Below the pieces are notes generated by a model. That model did no database searches. It worked only from the letters and a program-made list of their open reading frames with translations, and was not told the DNA's origin. A stretch of 64,000 bases of DNA from Rothia nasimurium (GTDB taxonomy: Bacteria; Actinomycetota; Actinomycetes; Actinomycetales; Micrococcaceae). This document shows positions 23,275-30,845 of this stretch, in pieces. The translations under genes were made by a program, and so were the position numbers. Where the stretch lies: the NCBI RefSeq assembly GCF_928391935.1, contig NZ_CAKMTD010000005.1, forward strand, positions 62,001 through 126,000, given 5' to 3'. Each line of letters starts with the position of its first letter. The stretch's first letter is position 1.

Positions 23275-24630
23275 ATGAACGAAACTGTAAACAACTCAGT
23301 ACCCCAGAGCCGCCACCTCGCCACCGAGGTCCCCGGCCCCAAATCAACCGCCCTGCACGCTGAGCGCCTCAAGCACGTCACCAACGGCTTCGGCGTCACC
23401 CTGCCCGTCTTCGTAGAACGCGCAGGCGGCGGCATCATCGAGGACGTCGACGGCAACCGCCTCATCGACTTCGCCTCCGGCATCGCCGTCACCAGCCTCG
23501 GCGCCTCCAACCAGAAGGTCGCCGAGCGCGTCGCTGCCCAGGCAGCCAAGTTCACCCACTCCTGCTTCATGGTCACCGAATACGACTCCTTCACCAAGGT
23601 CTGCCAGTGGCTCAACGAGCACACCCCCGGTGACTTCGAAAAGCGCACCGGCCTCTTCTCCACCGGCGCCGAAGCCGTCGAGAACGCCATCAAGGTCGCC
23701 CGCTCCTACACCGGCCGCCCCAACGTCCTGGTCTTCGACGAGGCCTACCACGGCCGCTCCCTGCTGACCATGGCCATGACCGCCAAGGAAAACCCCTACC
23801 GCCTCAACTTCGGCCCCATGCCCGGCGAAGTCGTGCGTGCTGCCTCAGCCAACCCCCTGCGTCCTGCAGCCGGTGGCGCCACCGAAGAGGAAATCACCGC
23901 CAATGCCCTGGCCGCCGTTGAAAAGACCCTGACCGAGCGCGGCCCCGAAACCTTCGCCGCTATGGTCATCGAACCCATCCAGGGTGAAGGTGGCTTCATC
24001 GTCCACGCCAAGGGCTTCCTGCCCGGCCTGCGCGCCCTGGCTGATAAGTACGGCATCGTACTGGTCATCGACGAAATCCAGGCCGGTATCGGCCGCACCG
24101 GCACCCTCTACGCCGCCGAGCACGAAGGCGTCGCTGGCGACCTCGTCCTCTCCGCTAAGGCCCTGGCCAACGGCGTGCCCCTGTCAGCTGTCACCGGCCG
24201 CGCCGACATCATGAACGCCCCCCACGCTGGCGGCCTCGGCGGCACCTACGCCGGCAACCCGCTGGCCTGTGAAGCAGCCCTGGCTGTCTTCGAGCAGCTC
24301 GAGGACGGCGCCGTCCTTGAGAACGCCCGCATGATTGAGCGCGTCGCCCGCGAGATCCTTGAACCGCTCGTTGCCGAAACCGGAATCGTCGCCCAGGTCC
24401 GTGGCCGCGGTGCCATGCTGGCTATCGAATTCGCAGACTCCAACCTGGAGCCCCTGGCCGACATCACCAAGGCTGTGTCCGCTGCCTGCCACAAGCAGGG
24501 CGTCCTGACCCTGACCTGCGGCACCTACGGCAACGTCCTGCGCCTGCTGCCCCCGCTGGTCATCAGCGAGGAACTGCTGCGCGACGGCCTCGGCGTCCTG
24601 CGCGAGGCAATCCTGGAGGCTGCCAAGTAA
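23275..24630 (+). CDS. gabT: 4-aminobutyrate aminotransferase (class III PLP)
   Basis: From the ATG at 23275 the protein has 451 residues. Class III aminotransferase features are all present: FASGIAVTSLGASN, FSTGAEAVENAIKVARS, the PLP-contacting FDEAYHGRSLL, VIDEIQAGIGRTG and the Schiff-base lysine in LSAKALANGVPLSAV. It should transfer the amino group of GABA to 2-oxoglutarate, giving succinate semialdehyde. A succinate-semialdehyde dehydrogenase is not next to it, so the following step must be encoded elsewhere. The upstream PucR gene is the likely regulator. A GTG start at 23269 is possible but less likely. Confidence 0.92.
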   Translation: MNETVNNSVPQSRHLATEVPGPKSTALHAERLKHVTNGFGVTLPVFVERAGGGIIEDVDGNRLIDFASGIAVTSLGASNQKVAERVAAQAAKFTHSCFMVTEYDSFTKVCQWLNEHTPGDFEKRTGLFSTGAEAVENAIKVARSYTGRPNVLVFDEAYHGRSLLTMAMTAKENPYRLNFGPMPGEVVRAASANPLRPAAGGATEEEITANALAAVEKTLTERGPETFAAMVIEPIQGEGGFIVHAKGFLPGLRALADKYGIVLVIDEIQAGIGRTGTLYAAEHEGVAGDLVLSAKALANGVPLSAVTGRADIMNAPHAGGLGGTYAGNPLACEAALAVFEQLEDGAVLENARMIERVAREILEPLVAETGIVAQVRGRGAMLAIEFADSNLEPLADITKAVSAACHKQGVLTLTCGTYGNVLRLLPPLVISEELLRDGLGVLREAILEAAK

Positions 24631-24673
24631 ACCCCTGTACGGGGTTAGCTCCCTCAAAATAGTTACTGTCAGG

Positions 24674-24711
24674 CAAACCCCCGCCGCCCCTGTGAGGGCT
24701 GCGGGGGTTTG
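24674..24711. terminator. Bidirectional terminator between gabT and GGCT-fold gene
   Basis: CAAACCCCCGC (24674-24684) pairs with GCGGGGGTTTG (24701-24711). An inner CCCT/AGGG pair extends the hairpin. The flanking genes converge. Confidence 0.9.
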
Positions 24712-24724
24712 CTGTGGGTAGGCC

Positions 24725-25174
24725 TTATTCGGTCCATTCCCCGCCGGGGACGACGGGGTAGCGCTCGCGCAGGCGGGCATGGGCAGCCTGGGGCGGGATA
24801 TAGACCCAGGCGGTATGGGTCTGGCCATCCTCGGTAGTGACTTCGGCCAGGACCCGGTTATAGAGGTTGTCGTCGTGGACGGGCCGGGTGGGGTCGGTGC
24901 CCTCTAGTTCGTCAAGGGAGGCAGCTACAGCCTCCCAGTCGGCCGGGTCCACAAAAACCAGGGTGCCGCGGACGAGCGGGGCGCGGCCGTCCTGCCCGGG
25001 CAGGGCCGGGAGCAGGTAGGGGTATTCGCCGTTGGTGACGAGCTCGTAGCCGGTGATCAGGGCGCTGGTGCGGTTGGCGTCTGCCCCGCGAAACCAGTGG
25101 TTGTTGCTCATGCCGGGGCGCAGGGTGCCGTAGACGAAAACAGGGTAGTGGGCTGGGGTGGGGCTAGTGGTCAT
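24725..25174 (-). CDS. GGCT-fold protein (gamma-glutamylcyclotransferase family)
   Basis: The 149-residue protein starts MTTSPTPAHYPVFVYGTLRP. VFVYGTLRPG is the substrate-binding loop diagnostic of the GGCT/AIG2 fold, and the later LDELEGTDP carries the family acidic residue. Members act on gamma-glutamyl amines or peptides; the substrate is unknown. TACCAT lies 6 nt before the ATG at 25174, consistent with a leaderless mRNA and with this start rather than 25222. A truncated paralogue lies at 17505-17648. Confidence 0.88.
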   Translation of the reverse strand: MTTSPTPAHYPVFVYGTLRPGMSNNHWFRGADANRTSALITGYELVTNGEYPYLLPALPGQDGRAPLVRGTLVFVDPADWEAVAASLDELEGTDPTRPVHDDNLYNRVLAEVTTEDGQTHTAWVYIPPQAAHARLRERYPVVPGGEWTE

Positions 25175-25215
25175 AGGTCTATGGTAGAAAGCTACCCCGC
25201 CCCCGCCGACGTAAA

Positions 25216-25274
25216 TGCCCACCTTTCTTTCGAAAGTCCGTACGTTTTACGGGCACTCGAAAGAAAGGTGGGCA
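25216..25274. repeat. Palindromic element related to the 57-bp pair
   Basis: TGCCCACCTTTCTTTCGA (25216-25233) pairs perfectly over 18 bp with its complement at 25257-25274. An inner CCGT/ACGG pair sits in the loop. The TTTCTTTCGA core is the same as in the elements at 27729 and 28845, but the outer arm differs. It lies just after the acs stop codon. Confidence 0.85.
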
Positions 25275-25295
25275 CTCAGTCATTCGGCCTGGCGT

Positions 25296-27404
25296 TTAGC
25301 GGGCAGCCAGCACCTGAGCGATAGCCTCCAGGGCTTCCTCATTCTGCAGGGATGAGGTGTCACCCAGTGCGCGGCCCTGGTAGAGCTCACCGAGCAGACG
25401 GCGGGTAATCTTACCCGAGCGGGTCTTAGGGATATCCGCTACCGCAATGACGTCTTTGGGCTTGGCAATCGGGCCAATCTCGTGACGGATATGCTCGGTC
25501 AGGGCCTTCTTCAACTCCTCGGCACTCAGCGCCCGCCCGGCCTCAGAGAGGGTCACATAAGCAACCGCCTGGTGGCCGGTCAGCTCATCCTCCACCGGAC
25601 AGACCCCGGCCTCTACCACGGCTTCATGGGTAACCAGAGCAGACTCAATCTCAATGGTCGACAGGCGGTGGCCCGAAATGTTAATAACATCGTCGATACG
25701 GCCCAGAATGTAGACGTCGCCCTCCTCATCGACCTTGGCGCCGTCCCCGGCCAGGAACCAGCCGTGCTCGCCGTAGTGGCGCCAGTAGGAATCCAGGTAG
25801 CGCTGCGGGTTACCCCAGACCGTGCGGGCCATGGAGGGGCCAATCTTATCGACCACAATAAAGCCCTGAACCCCAGGCTCAACCTGGTTCCCCTGCTCAT
25901 CGACCACGCGGGTTGAGATACCCGGAACCGCCCGGGTCGCACAGCCGGGCTTGGACGCCGTGTGGGGGGCGTCGTCCGCAAAGGTGCCAACTGGCGCGAA
26001 CTGGGGGTCGTGAGGACGCGGCGAGCACACGGTTGATCCCGTCTCAGACTGCCACCAGGTATCGATGAAGGACGCGGTGCCCCCGCCCACGTGCGTCCGC
26101 AACCAACGCCAGGCCTCGGGGTTGATGGATTCACCCACCGACCCCAGCAGACGTACCGATGAGAGGTCGTACTTGCCCGCCGGCGGGCCGTCGGGGAAGG
26201 CGCCCATGAGGGAGCGAATCAGGGTAGGGGCGGTGTAATAGTTGGTGACCCCGTAGCGTTCAAGCACCTCAAAATGGCGCTCAAAGGTGGGGGTGTTGGG
26301 GGTGCCCTCATAAATGACCTCGGTGACGCCGTTGAGCAGGGGCCCGTAGATTTCGTAGGTGTGGGCGGTGACCCAGGCCAGGTCGGCGGTACACCAGTGA
26401 ACGGTGTTCTCAACCTTGGCGGGGTCGTTGACGGTTGCCAGCTCGTCCACGCGGCGCTGGCCCTGCTCGTCCTCAACCTCGGGGAGCAAGTCGAAGAGCA
26501 GGGCGTGGGTGTAGGCCACCTGGGTCAGGTAGCCAGCGGACGTGTGTACCAGACCCTTGGGCTTACCGGTTGTGCCCGAGGTGTAGATGATAAAGAGGGG
26601 GGTTTCAGCGTCAAAGAGCTGGTAGTCGTGGGTGTCGGGCAGGTCATCGACCAGGTCGTGGTACCAGATGTCGCGGCCCTCGGTCCAGGGCACAGCGGCG
26701 TGGGCTTCGGGGGTGCCCGCGGTGCGGTCAACCACAATGACGTGCTCGATATTGTTCTCACCCGAGCAGGCTTCGTCGGCGGTTGCCTTGACCGGCACGA
26801 CGGTGCCCCGGCGGTTCTGCCCGTCGGTGGTAATGAGCACCTTAGCGCCGGTGTCTTCCACGCGGAACTTCAGGGCCTCAGCCGAGAAACCGCCGAAGAC
26901 CAGGGAGTGGATAGCGCCAATACGGGCGCAGGCAAGCGTGAAGATGATGGTTTCGGGAATCACCGGCAGGTAAATGACCACACGGTCCCCCTTGCCGATG
27001 CCCAGCTTCTCCAGGCCGTGGGCTGCCTTGGCGACGCGGCGCTGCAGCTCGGCATAGGTAATGGCCTCGCGGTCACCGGGTTCACCCTCGAAGTAGAGGG
27101 CCACCTTATCGCCCTGACCCGCTTCGACGTGGCGGTCTACGCAGTTGTAGGCAACGTTGAGCTTGCCGCCCTCGAACCACTTAATCTCGGGCACGGTGAA
27201 CTGCTCGATACCCTCATCATCGAGGCCCAGGCTCTGTGGCTTGGCGAAAGTGTGGGGGTTGGCTTCGTCGAAAAGTTCCCCCCAGGTCAGGCGGGCCTTG
27301 GCCTGGTCAGCCCAGAACTGGATTCGGGCCTCATCTGAGATCAGCGCCGGGTTAGGGGTGGGGTTGAAGGGGTCGGTGTAGACAAAATTGGCAGGTGCGC
27401 CCAA
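25296..27404 (-). CDS. acsA: Acetyl-CoA synthetase
   Basis: The protein has 702 residues from the TTG at 27404, which has GGGAG 7 nt upstream. The acyl-adenylate motif YTSGTTGKPKG, the DTWWQSETGS loop, IDDVINISGHRLST and the C-terminal acetylation-site lysine in PKTRSGKITRR identify AMP-forming acetyl-CoA synthetase. It activates acetate for entry into central metabolism. It is 40-50 residues longer than the common 650, partly through an insert around EDEQGQRRVDELATVND. The frame stays open to 27494, but that extension does not resemble the family. Confidence 0.93.
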   Translation of the reverse strand: MGAPANFVYTDPFNPTPNPALISDEARIQFWADQAKARLTWGELFDEANPHTFAKPQSLGLDDEGIEQFTVPEIKWFEGGKLNVAYNCVDRHVEAGQGDKVALYFEGEPGDREAITYAELQRRVAKAAHGLEKLGIGKGDRVVIYLPVIPETIIFTLACARIGAIHSLVFGGFSAEALKFRVEDTGAKVLITTDGQNRRGTVVPVKATADEACSGENNIEHVIVVDRTAGTPEAHAAVPWTEGRDIWYHDLVDDLPDTHDYQLFDAETPLFIIYTSGTTGKPKGLVHTSAGYLTQVAYTHALLFDLLPEVEDEQGQRRVDELATVNDPAKVENTVHWCTADLAWVTAHTYEIYGPLLNGVTEVIYEGTPNTPTFERHFEVLERYGVTNYYTAPTLIRSLMGAFPDGPPAGKYDLSSVRLLGSVGESINPEAWRWLRTHVGGGTASFIDTWWQSETGSTVCSPRPHDPQFAPVGTFADDAPHTASKPGCATRAVPGISTRVVDEQGNQVEPGVQGFIVVDKIGPSMARTVWGNPQRYLDSYWRHYGEHGWFLAGDGAKVDEEGDVYILGRIDDVINISGHRLSTIEIESALVTHEAVVEAGVCPVEDELTGHQAVAYVTLSEAGRALSAEELKKALTEHIRHEIGPIAKPKDVIAVADIPKTRSGKITRRLLGELYQGRALGDTSSLQNEEALEAIAQVLAAR

Positions 27405-27728
27405 GGGTATCTCCCATCGGTAGCTGGCTGTAGCACCGGCGCCGGGACTCGAAAAAGAACAATATGAACCTGTAACCCCTTGACCCCCAGTCAAGTGCCT
27501 GCGGCTCTTGGGGTGGGGCTGGTGCGTCAGGACGTCCGGGTTCGGGTTCTCGGCGTGGTTGCTGCGATCGTCGTAGAGCCAGGTCTCTCGTATCGCTCTT
27601 GATGGACAAAATCTCTTTCAGGTTAAGGGCTACTTCTCTGTGGTGCCAAACCCTGCCCATTCTTTGACGTGTGTGACGCCCCGTGACGGGGCGCGGCCGT
27701 CCTGCCCGGGGCCGTTCACATCATGAAC
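27405..27728. other. Non-coding region upstream of acsA
   Basis: No convincing gene is present. A 23-bp stretch at 27688-27710 is identical to 24979-25001 inside the intact GGCT-fold gene, and its minus-strand reading GQDGRAP matches that protein, so a short remnant may lie here. The acsA promoter was not identified. Confidence 0.4.
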
Positions 27729-27785
27729 TGCGGGGTTTCTTTCGAGATGCGGTAAGAATACCCGCAGTTCGAAAGAAACCCCGCA
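27729..27785. repeat. 57-bp palindromic element, copy 1
   Basis: Outer arms of 17 bp (TGCGGGGTTTCTTTCGA at 27729-27745 and its exact complement at 27769-27785) enclose an inner TGCGG/CCGCA stem. It matches copy 2 at 28845-28901 at 56 of 57 positions. The element lies 151 bp before the nuclease-domain gene. Confidence 0.95.
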
Positions 27786-27936
27786 TCTCGCGTTCTGACG
27801 CACTTTTGTCATATAGCCAAACGCTTCATCAAAAAAGACACCTCTCACCCTAAAAGCCCTAGGTAAACGATGAAGGGATATCCACAGGCTGCACTTTTCC
27901 TTGTCAAAGCTCACCTGCTGGGCAAAGATACCTGCC

Positions 27937-28839
27937 ATGGAACAACTTTTCACATCGGTTGCCACAGCATCTGAGCTAGCCCACAGGGGGTACAGCCCCG
28001 CTGCGATCACGCGAGCCTGCCAGACAGGGCAGCTCATCAGATTCCGCTACAACTCCTACACCACCATGGACCTCTGGCGCACTTGGGACGCCACCACCCG
28101 CTGCAGGGCCCACCATGTGGGGGTGCTCAAGACCAATAGCAACTACGTCCTGAGTCATAGCTCGGCGGCCCTCTGGTGGGGAGCGCCCTTGCTGACCCTG
28201 CCTCAGAAAGTGTGGGTGAGTACGTCGGGTAACGGGGCTCGGTCGAGAGGGCTCATCAGGGTGTCGGGCGGGCGGACGGAAGTGTGCGCGAACAGCGTCT
28301 TTCATGCGGGGGCCCTGCTGACCAGCCCGCTCCAGACCGTCCTGGACTGCGCCCGCGTCCTGCCCCTACTTGATGCCTTGTGCGTGGCTGATTTTATGCT
28401 TCATCGAGGGCTTGTTTCTGCCGTTGACCTGGGTGAATCTCTTCAGGGTATGAGCGGACGAGGGGCACGCACGGCTCGTGAGGTAGAGCAGCTGATGAGC
28501 GGGGCGGCGGAGTCACCTGCTGAGACGATTGCCCGTTATCGTATCGCTCAGTGGGGTTTTGCCCGGCCGCGTGAGCAGGCTGAGCTGGTGTGCGAGGGGC
28601 GGCTGTATCGTCCCGATTTTTTGTGGGAGGAAGAGAAGGTCATTCTTGAGGTGGATGGGGAGGTGAAGTACGACGGTACCTACGGTGATTCTCGTGAGGT
28701 GATTCAGCGGGAGCACCGCCGCCAGCGGGAGATAGAGCACTTGGGGTATCGGGTGGTTCGGGTTCGGTGGCGGGATCTGATGGACCGTCCTTTTCGGGTG
28801 AAGCAGTGGTTGCTGGACGCCGGCCTCGCCCCCGGGTAG
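27937..28839 (+). CDS. AbiEi-like N-terminal domain fused to DUF559/Vsr-like nuclease domain
   Basis: From the ATG at 27937 the protein has 300 residues. The first third resembles the winged-helix domain of AbiEi-type antitoxins (TASELAHRGYSPAAITRAC, LIRFRYNSYTT). The C-terminal third is a PD-(D/E)XK-type region: YRPDFLWEEEKVILEVDGEVKY gives the D...ExD pattern, quoted in pieces as YRPDF and ILEVDGEVKYDG, followed by HLGYRVVRVRWRDL. No partner toxin gene is adjacent. The gene is bracketed by two near-identical 57-bp palindromes, the second only 5 bp after its stop. A TTG at 27901 would add 12 residues. Confidence 0.75.
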   Translation: MEQLFTSVATASELAHRGYSPAAITRACQTGQLIRFRYNSYTTMDLWRTWDATTRCRAHHVGVLKTNSNYVLSHSSAALWWGAPLLTLPQKVWVSTSGNGARSRGLIRVSGGRTEVCANSVFHAGALLTSPLQTVLDCARVLPLLDALCVADFMLHRGLVSAVDLGESLQGMSGRGARTAREVEQLMSGAAESPAETIARYRIAQWGFARPREQAELVCEGRLYRPDFLWEEEKVILEVDGEVKYDGTYGDSREVIQREHRRQREIEHLGYRVVRVRWRDLMDRPFRVKQWLLDAGLAPG

Positions 28840-28844
28840 CGAAA

Positions 28845-28901
28845 TGCGGGGTTTCTTTCGAGATGCGGTAAGAATATCCGCAGTTCGAAAGAAACCCCGC
28901 A
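28845..28901. repeat. 57-bp palindromic element, copy 2
   Basis: Same structure as copy 1: 17-bp outer arms at 28845-28861 and 28885-28901 with an inner TGCGG/CCGCA stem. One base differs from copy 1. It begins 5 bp after the stop of the nuclease-domain gene. No T-run follows, so it does not look like a standard terminator. Confidence 0.95.
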
Positions 28902-29072
28902 TGTCACGATACGGACGGCGGGGCGCGGGCGGACGGTGGGGCGCGGCTGGGCCTAGGGTGTGGGGTTCAGGCGGGGCGCGGGGCGTCATACTGCTCAATA
29001 CGGGTCACAATATGAAACAGGCGGGTTCTGGTTTGCGTGGGCCCTGGCTTGTGGGGCTAGACTGAGTTTCAA

Positions 29073-29150
29073 GATCATGAGTCCCAACGTCAAGCTCTGG
29101 CTAGTTGGGCGGCAACCCTCTCCCGTAGCGGGGTGCCCCAGATGAGGATC
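29073..29150 (+). ncRNA. SAM-IV riboswitch aptamer
   Basis: The sequence carries the SAM-IV core: GATCATGAGTCCCAAC, GTCAAGCTCTGG, GTTGGGCGGCAACCCTC, GCGGGGTGCCCCAGATGA and GGATC. P1 is GATC/GATC at 29073 and 29147, P2 is CCCAAC/GTTGGG, and CTCTGG in the P2 loop can pair with CCAGA near 29138 as the pseudoknot. SAM-IV is known from Actinobacteria upstream of sulfur genes. The terminator downstream indicates switching off when S-adenosylmethionine is abundant. Confidence 0.93.
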
Positions 29151-29168
29151 AGGCAGTAATGCAAGTAC

Positions 29169-29209
29169 GGCGCACCAGGCGCCACCTTCGCGAAGGCTCG
29201 GCGCCTTTT
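29169..29209 (+). terminator. Riboswitch expression platform: terminator with competing antiterminator
   Basis: AGGCGCC (29177-29183) pairs with GGCGCCT (29200-29206), with an inner CTTC/GAAG pair, followed by TTTT: an intrinsic terminator. GGCGC at 29169-29173 can instead pair with GCGCC at 29179-29183, which would break the terminator. Confidence 0.85.
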
Positions 29210-29282
29210 ACCTTTGGGTAAGGACGCCGGTGGCAGCACGGGCGCGGAGGGCTAAGCACCACCTGTGAAAGGGCCCGGTTCC

Positions 29283-30743
29283 ATGACCGAGAAGAAGCGC
29301 ATCGTCGTCAACGCGTTTGATATGACTACCACCAGCCACCAGAGCTTTGGCCTGTGGCGTCACCCCCGTAACCGGGCGGATGAGTACAACACTATTAAGT
29401 ACTGGACTGACCTGGCTAAGGTCTGCGAGAAGGGTCTGTTTGACGCTGTTTTTATCGCCGACGTGGTGGGCGTCTATGACGTTTATAAGGATTCAGTAGC
29501 CCCCGTGCTGAAGGACGGCGCCCAGGTTCCTGTGGGTGACCCCTTCCTGCAGATTTCTGCTATGGCCGCTGTGACCGAGCACCTGGGCTTTGGCGTTACC
29601 GCCGCGGTGACCTACAACCAGCCCTATACTCTGGCCCGCTCCTACTCCACCCTGGATCACCTGACCGGTGGTCGTGTGGGCTTCAATGTGGTGACCTCCT
29701 ACCTGCAGTCTGCTGCTGAGAACCAGGGCCTGCCCGGTCAGATTGAGCACGATGAGCGGTATGAGATTGCCGAGGAGTTCCTTGATGTCTGCTACAAGCT
29801 GTGGGAAGGCTCGTGGGAGGACGGCTCTGTGCCTCGCGACCGTGAAAATGGCGTCTTCGCTGACCCCTCTAAGGTTCACCCCATCCTGCACAAGGGCAAG
29901 TACTTCCAGGTGCCCGGTATCGCCCTGACTGAGCCCTCCCCCCAGCGTACTCCCGTGATTTTCCAGGCCGGTGCGTCCTCGCGTGGCCAGGCTTTCTCGG
30001 GCCAGCACGCCGAGGCTATCTTCATCACCGCCCTGCGTCCCCACCTGACCAAGGTGCTGACTGAACGTATCCGTAATGAGGCTGAGAAGGCTGGCCGTAA
30101 GCGCGATGATGTCAAGATCCTGGCTATGCTTTCCGTTGTCGTCGATGAGACTGACGAGAAGGCCCAGGCCAAGTACGCCGAGTATCTCAAGTACCAGAAC
30201 GTTGAGGCCTCCCAGGGCATTATCGGCGGCTGGAGCGGCCTTGACCTGGACCAGTTCGATGAGGACGAGGCCCTCAAGTACGTTGAAACCGCTGCGATTC
30301 AGTCCTTCCTGACCCCCTTCACCCTGCAGGATAAGGAGAAGGAGTGGACCCGTAAGGACATCGCCGAGCACTGCGCCACCGGCGGCATGGGTGCGGTTCT
30401 GGTGGGTTCCCCCCAGACTGTTGCCGATGAGCTGGAGAAGTGGATTGACGAGGGCGGCCTGGACGGCATCAACCTGGCTTACCACGTTTCCCCTGGCTCC
30501 TTCGAGGACTTCGTTGAGTTCGTCGTTCCCGAGCTACAGAAGCGCGGCCGCTACCGCACCGCCTATGAGGGCACTACCCTGCGTGAGAGCCTCTTCGGTG
30601 AGGGCAACAAGTACGTGGACGAGCGCCACCCGGCTGCCAAGTACCGGGGCGCCTACGTCGGCAAGCCTTCTGCTGCCGACACCCCGGCCCGTGACTTCCT
30701 CAAGTTGGCGCTTGAGCAGGCTGAAAGCTCTGAGAGCGCCTAG
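29283..30743 (+). CDS. FMN-dependent monooxygenase of the NtaA/SnaA/DszA family
   Basis: The ATG at 29283, with GAAAGGG 9 nt upstream, gives 486 residues. It is a luciferase-like flavin monooxygenase of the two-component group: the N-terminus has AFDMTTTSHQSFGLWRHP, the core LDHLTGGRVGFNVVTS, and further on PVIFQAGASSRGQAFS, all typical for NtaA/DszA/SnaA proteins. Relatives desulfurise organosulfur compounds or oxidise dimethyl sulfide using FMNH2 from a separate reductase. Control by a SAM-IV riboswitch supports a role in sulfur acquisition. No reductase or sulfonate transporter is adjacent. The substrate is unknown. Confidence 0.9.
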   Translation: MTEKKRIVVNAFDMTTTSHQSFGLWRHPRNRADEYNTIKYWTDLAKVCEKGLFDAVFIADVVGVYDVYKDSVAPVLKDGAQVPVGDPFLQISAMAAVTEHLGFGVTAAVTYNQPYTLARSYSTLDHLTGGRVGFNVVTSYLQSAAENQGLPGQIEHDERYEIAEEFLDVCYKLWEGSWEDGSVPRDRENGVFADPSKVHPILHKGKYFQVPGIALTEPSPQRTPVIFQAGASSRGQAFSGQHAEAIFITALRPHLTKVLTERIRNEAEKAGRKRDDVKILAMLSVVVDETDEKAQAKYAEYLKYQNVEASQGIIGGWSGLDLDQFDEDEALKYVETAAIQSFLTPFTLQDKEKEWTRKDIAEHCATGGMGAVLVGSPQTVADELEKWIDEGGLDGINLAYHVSPGSFEDFVEFVVPELQKRGRYRTAYEGTTLRESLFGEGNKYVDERHPAAKYRGAYVGKPSAADTPARDFLKLALEQAESSESA

Positions 30744-30785
30744 TAGGTGTAGCCCCTTTCGGGCCCTGTCACGTCTCCCTTGATA

Positions 30786-30839
30786 GGACGCCGCCCCCTA
30801 CCTTCCTGCCTGATGGCAGGGAAACACGGGGCGGCGTCC
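30786..30839. terminator. Bidirectional terminator between convergent genes
   Basis: GGACGCCGCCCC (30786-30797) pairs with GGGGCGGCGTCC (30828-30839) and an inner CTGCC-TGAT-GGCAG hairpin stacks inside. A similar design occurs after purL at 57889. Confidence 0.85.
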
Positions 30840-30845
30840 TCGTGT

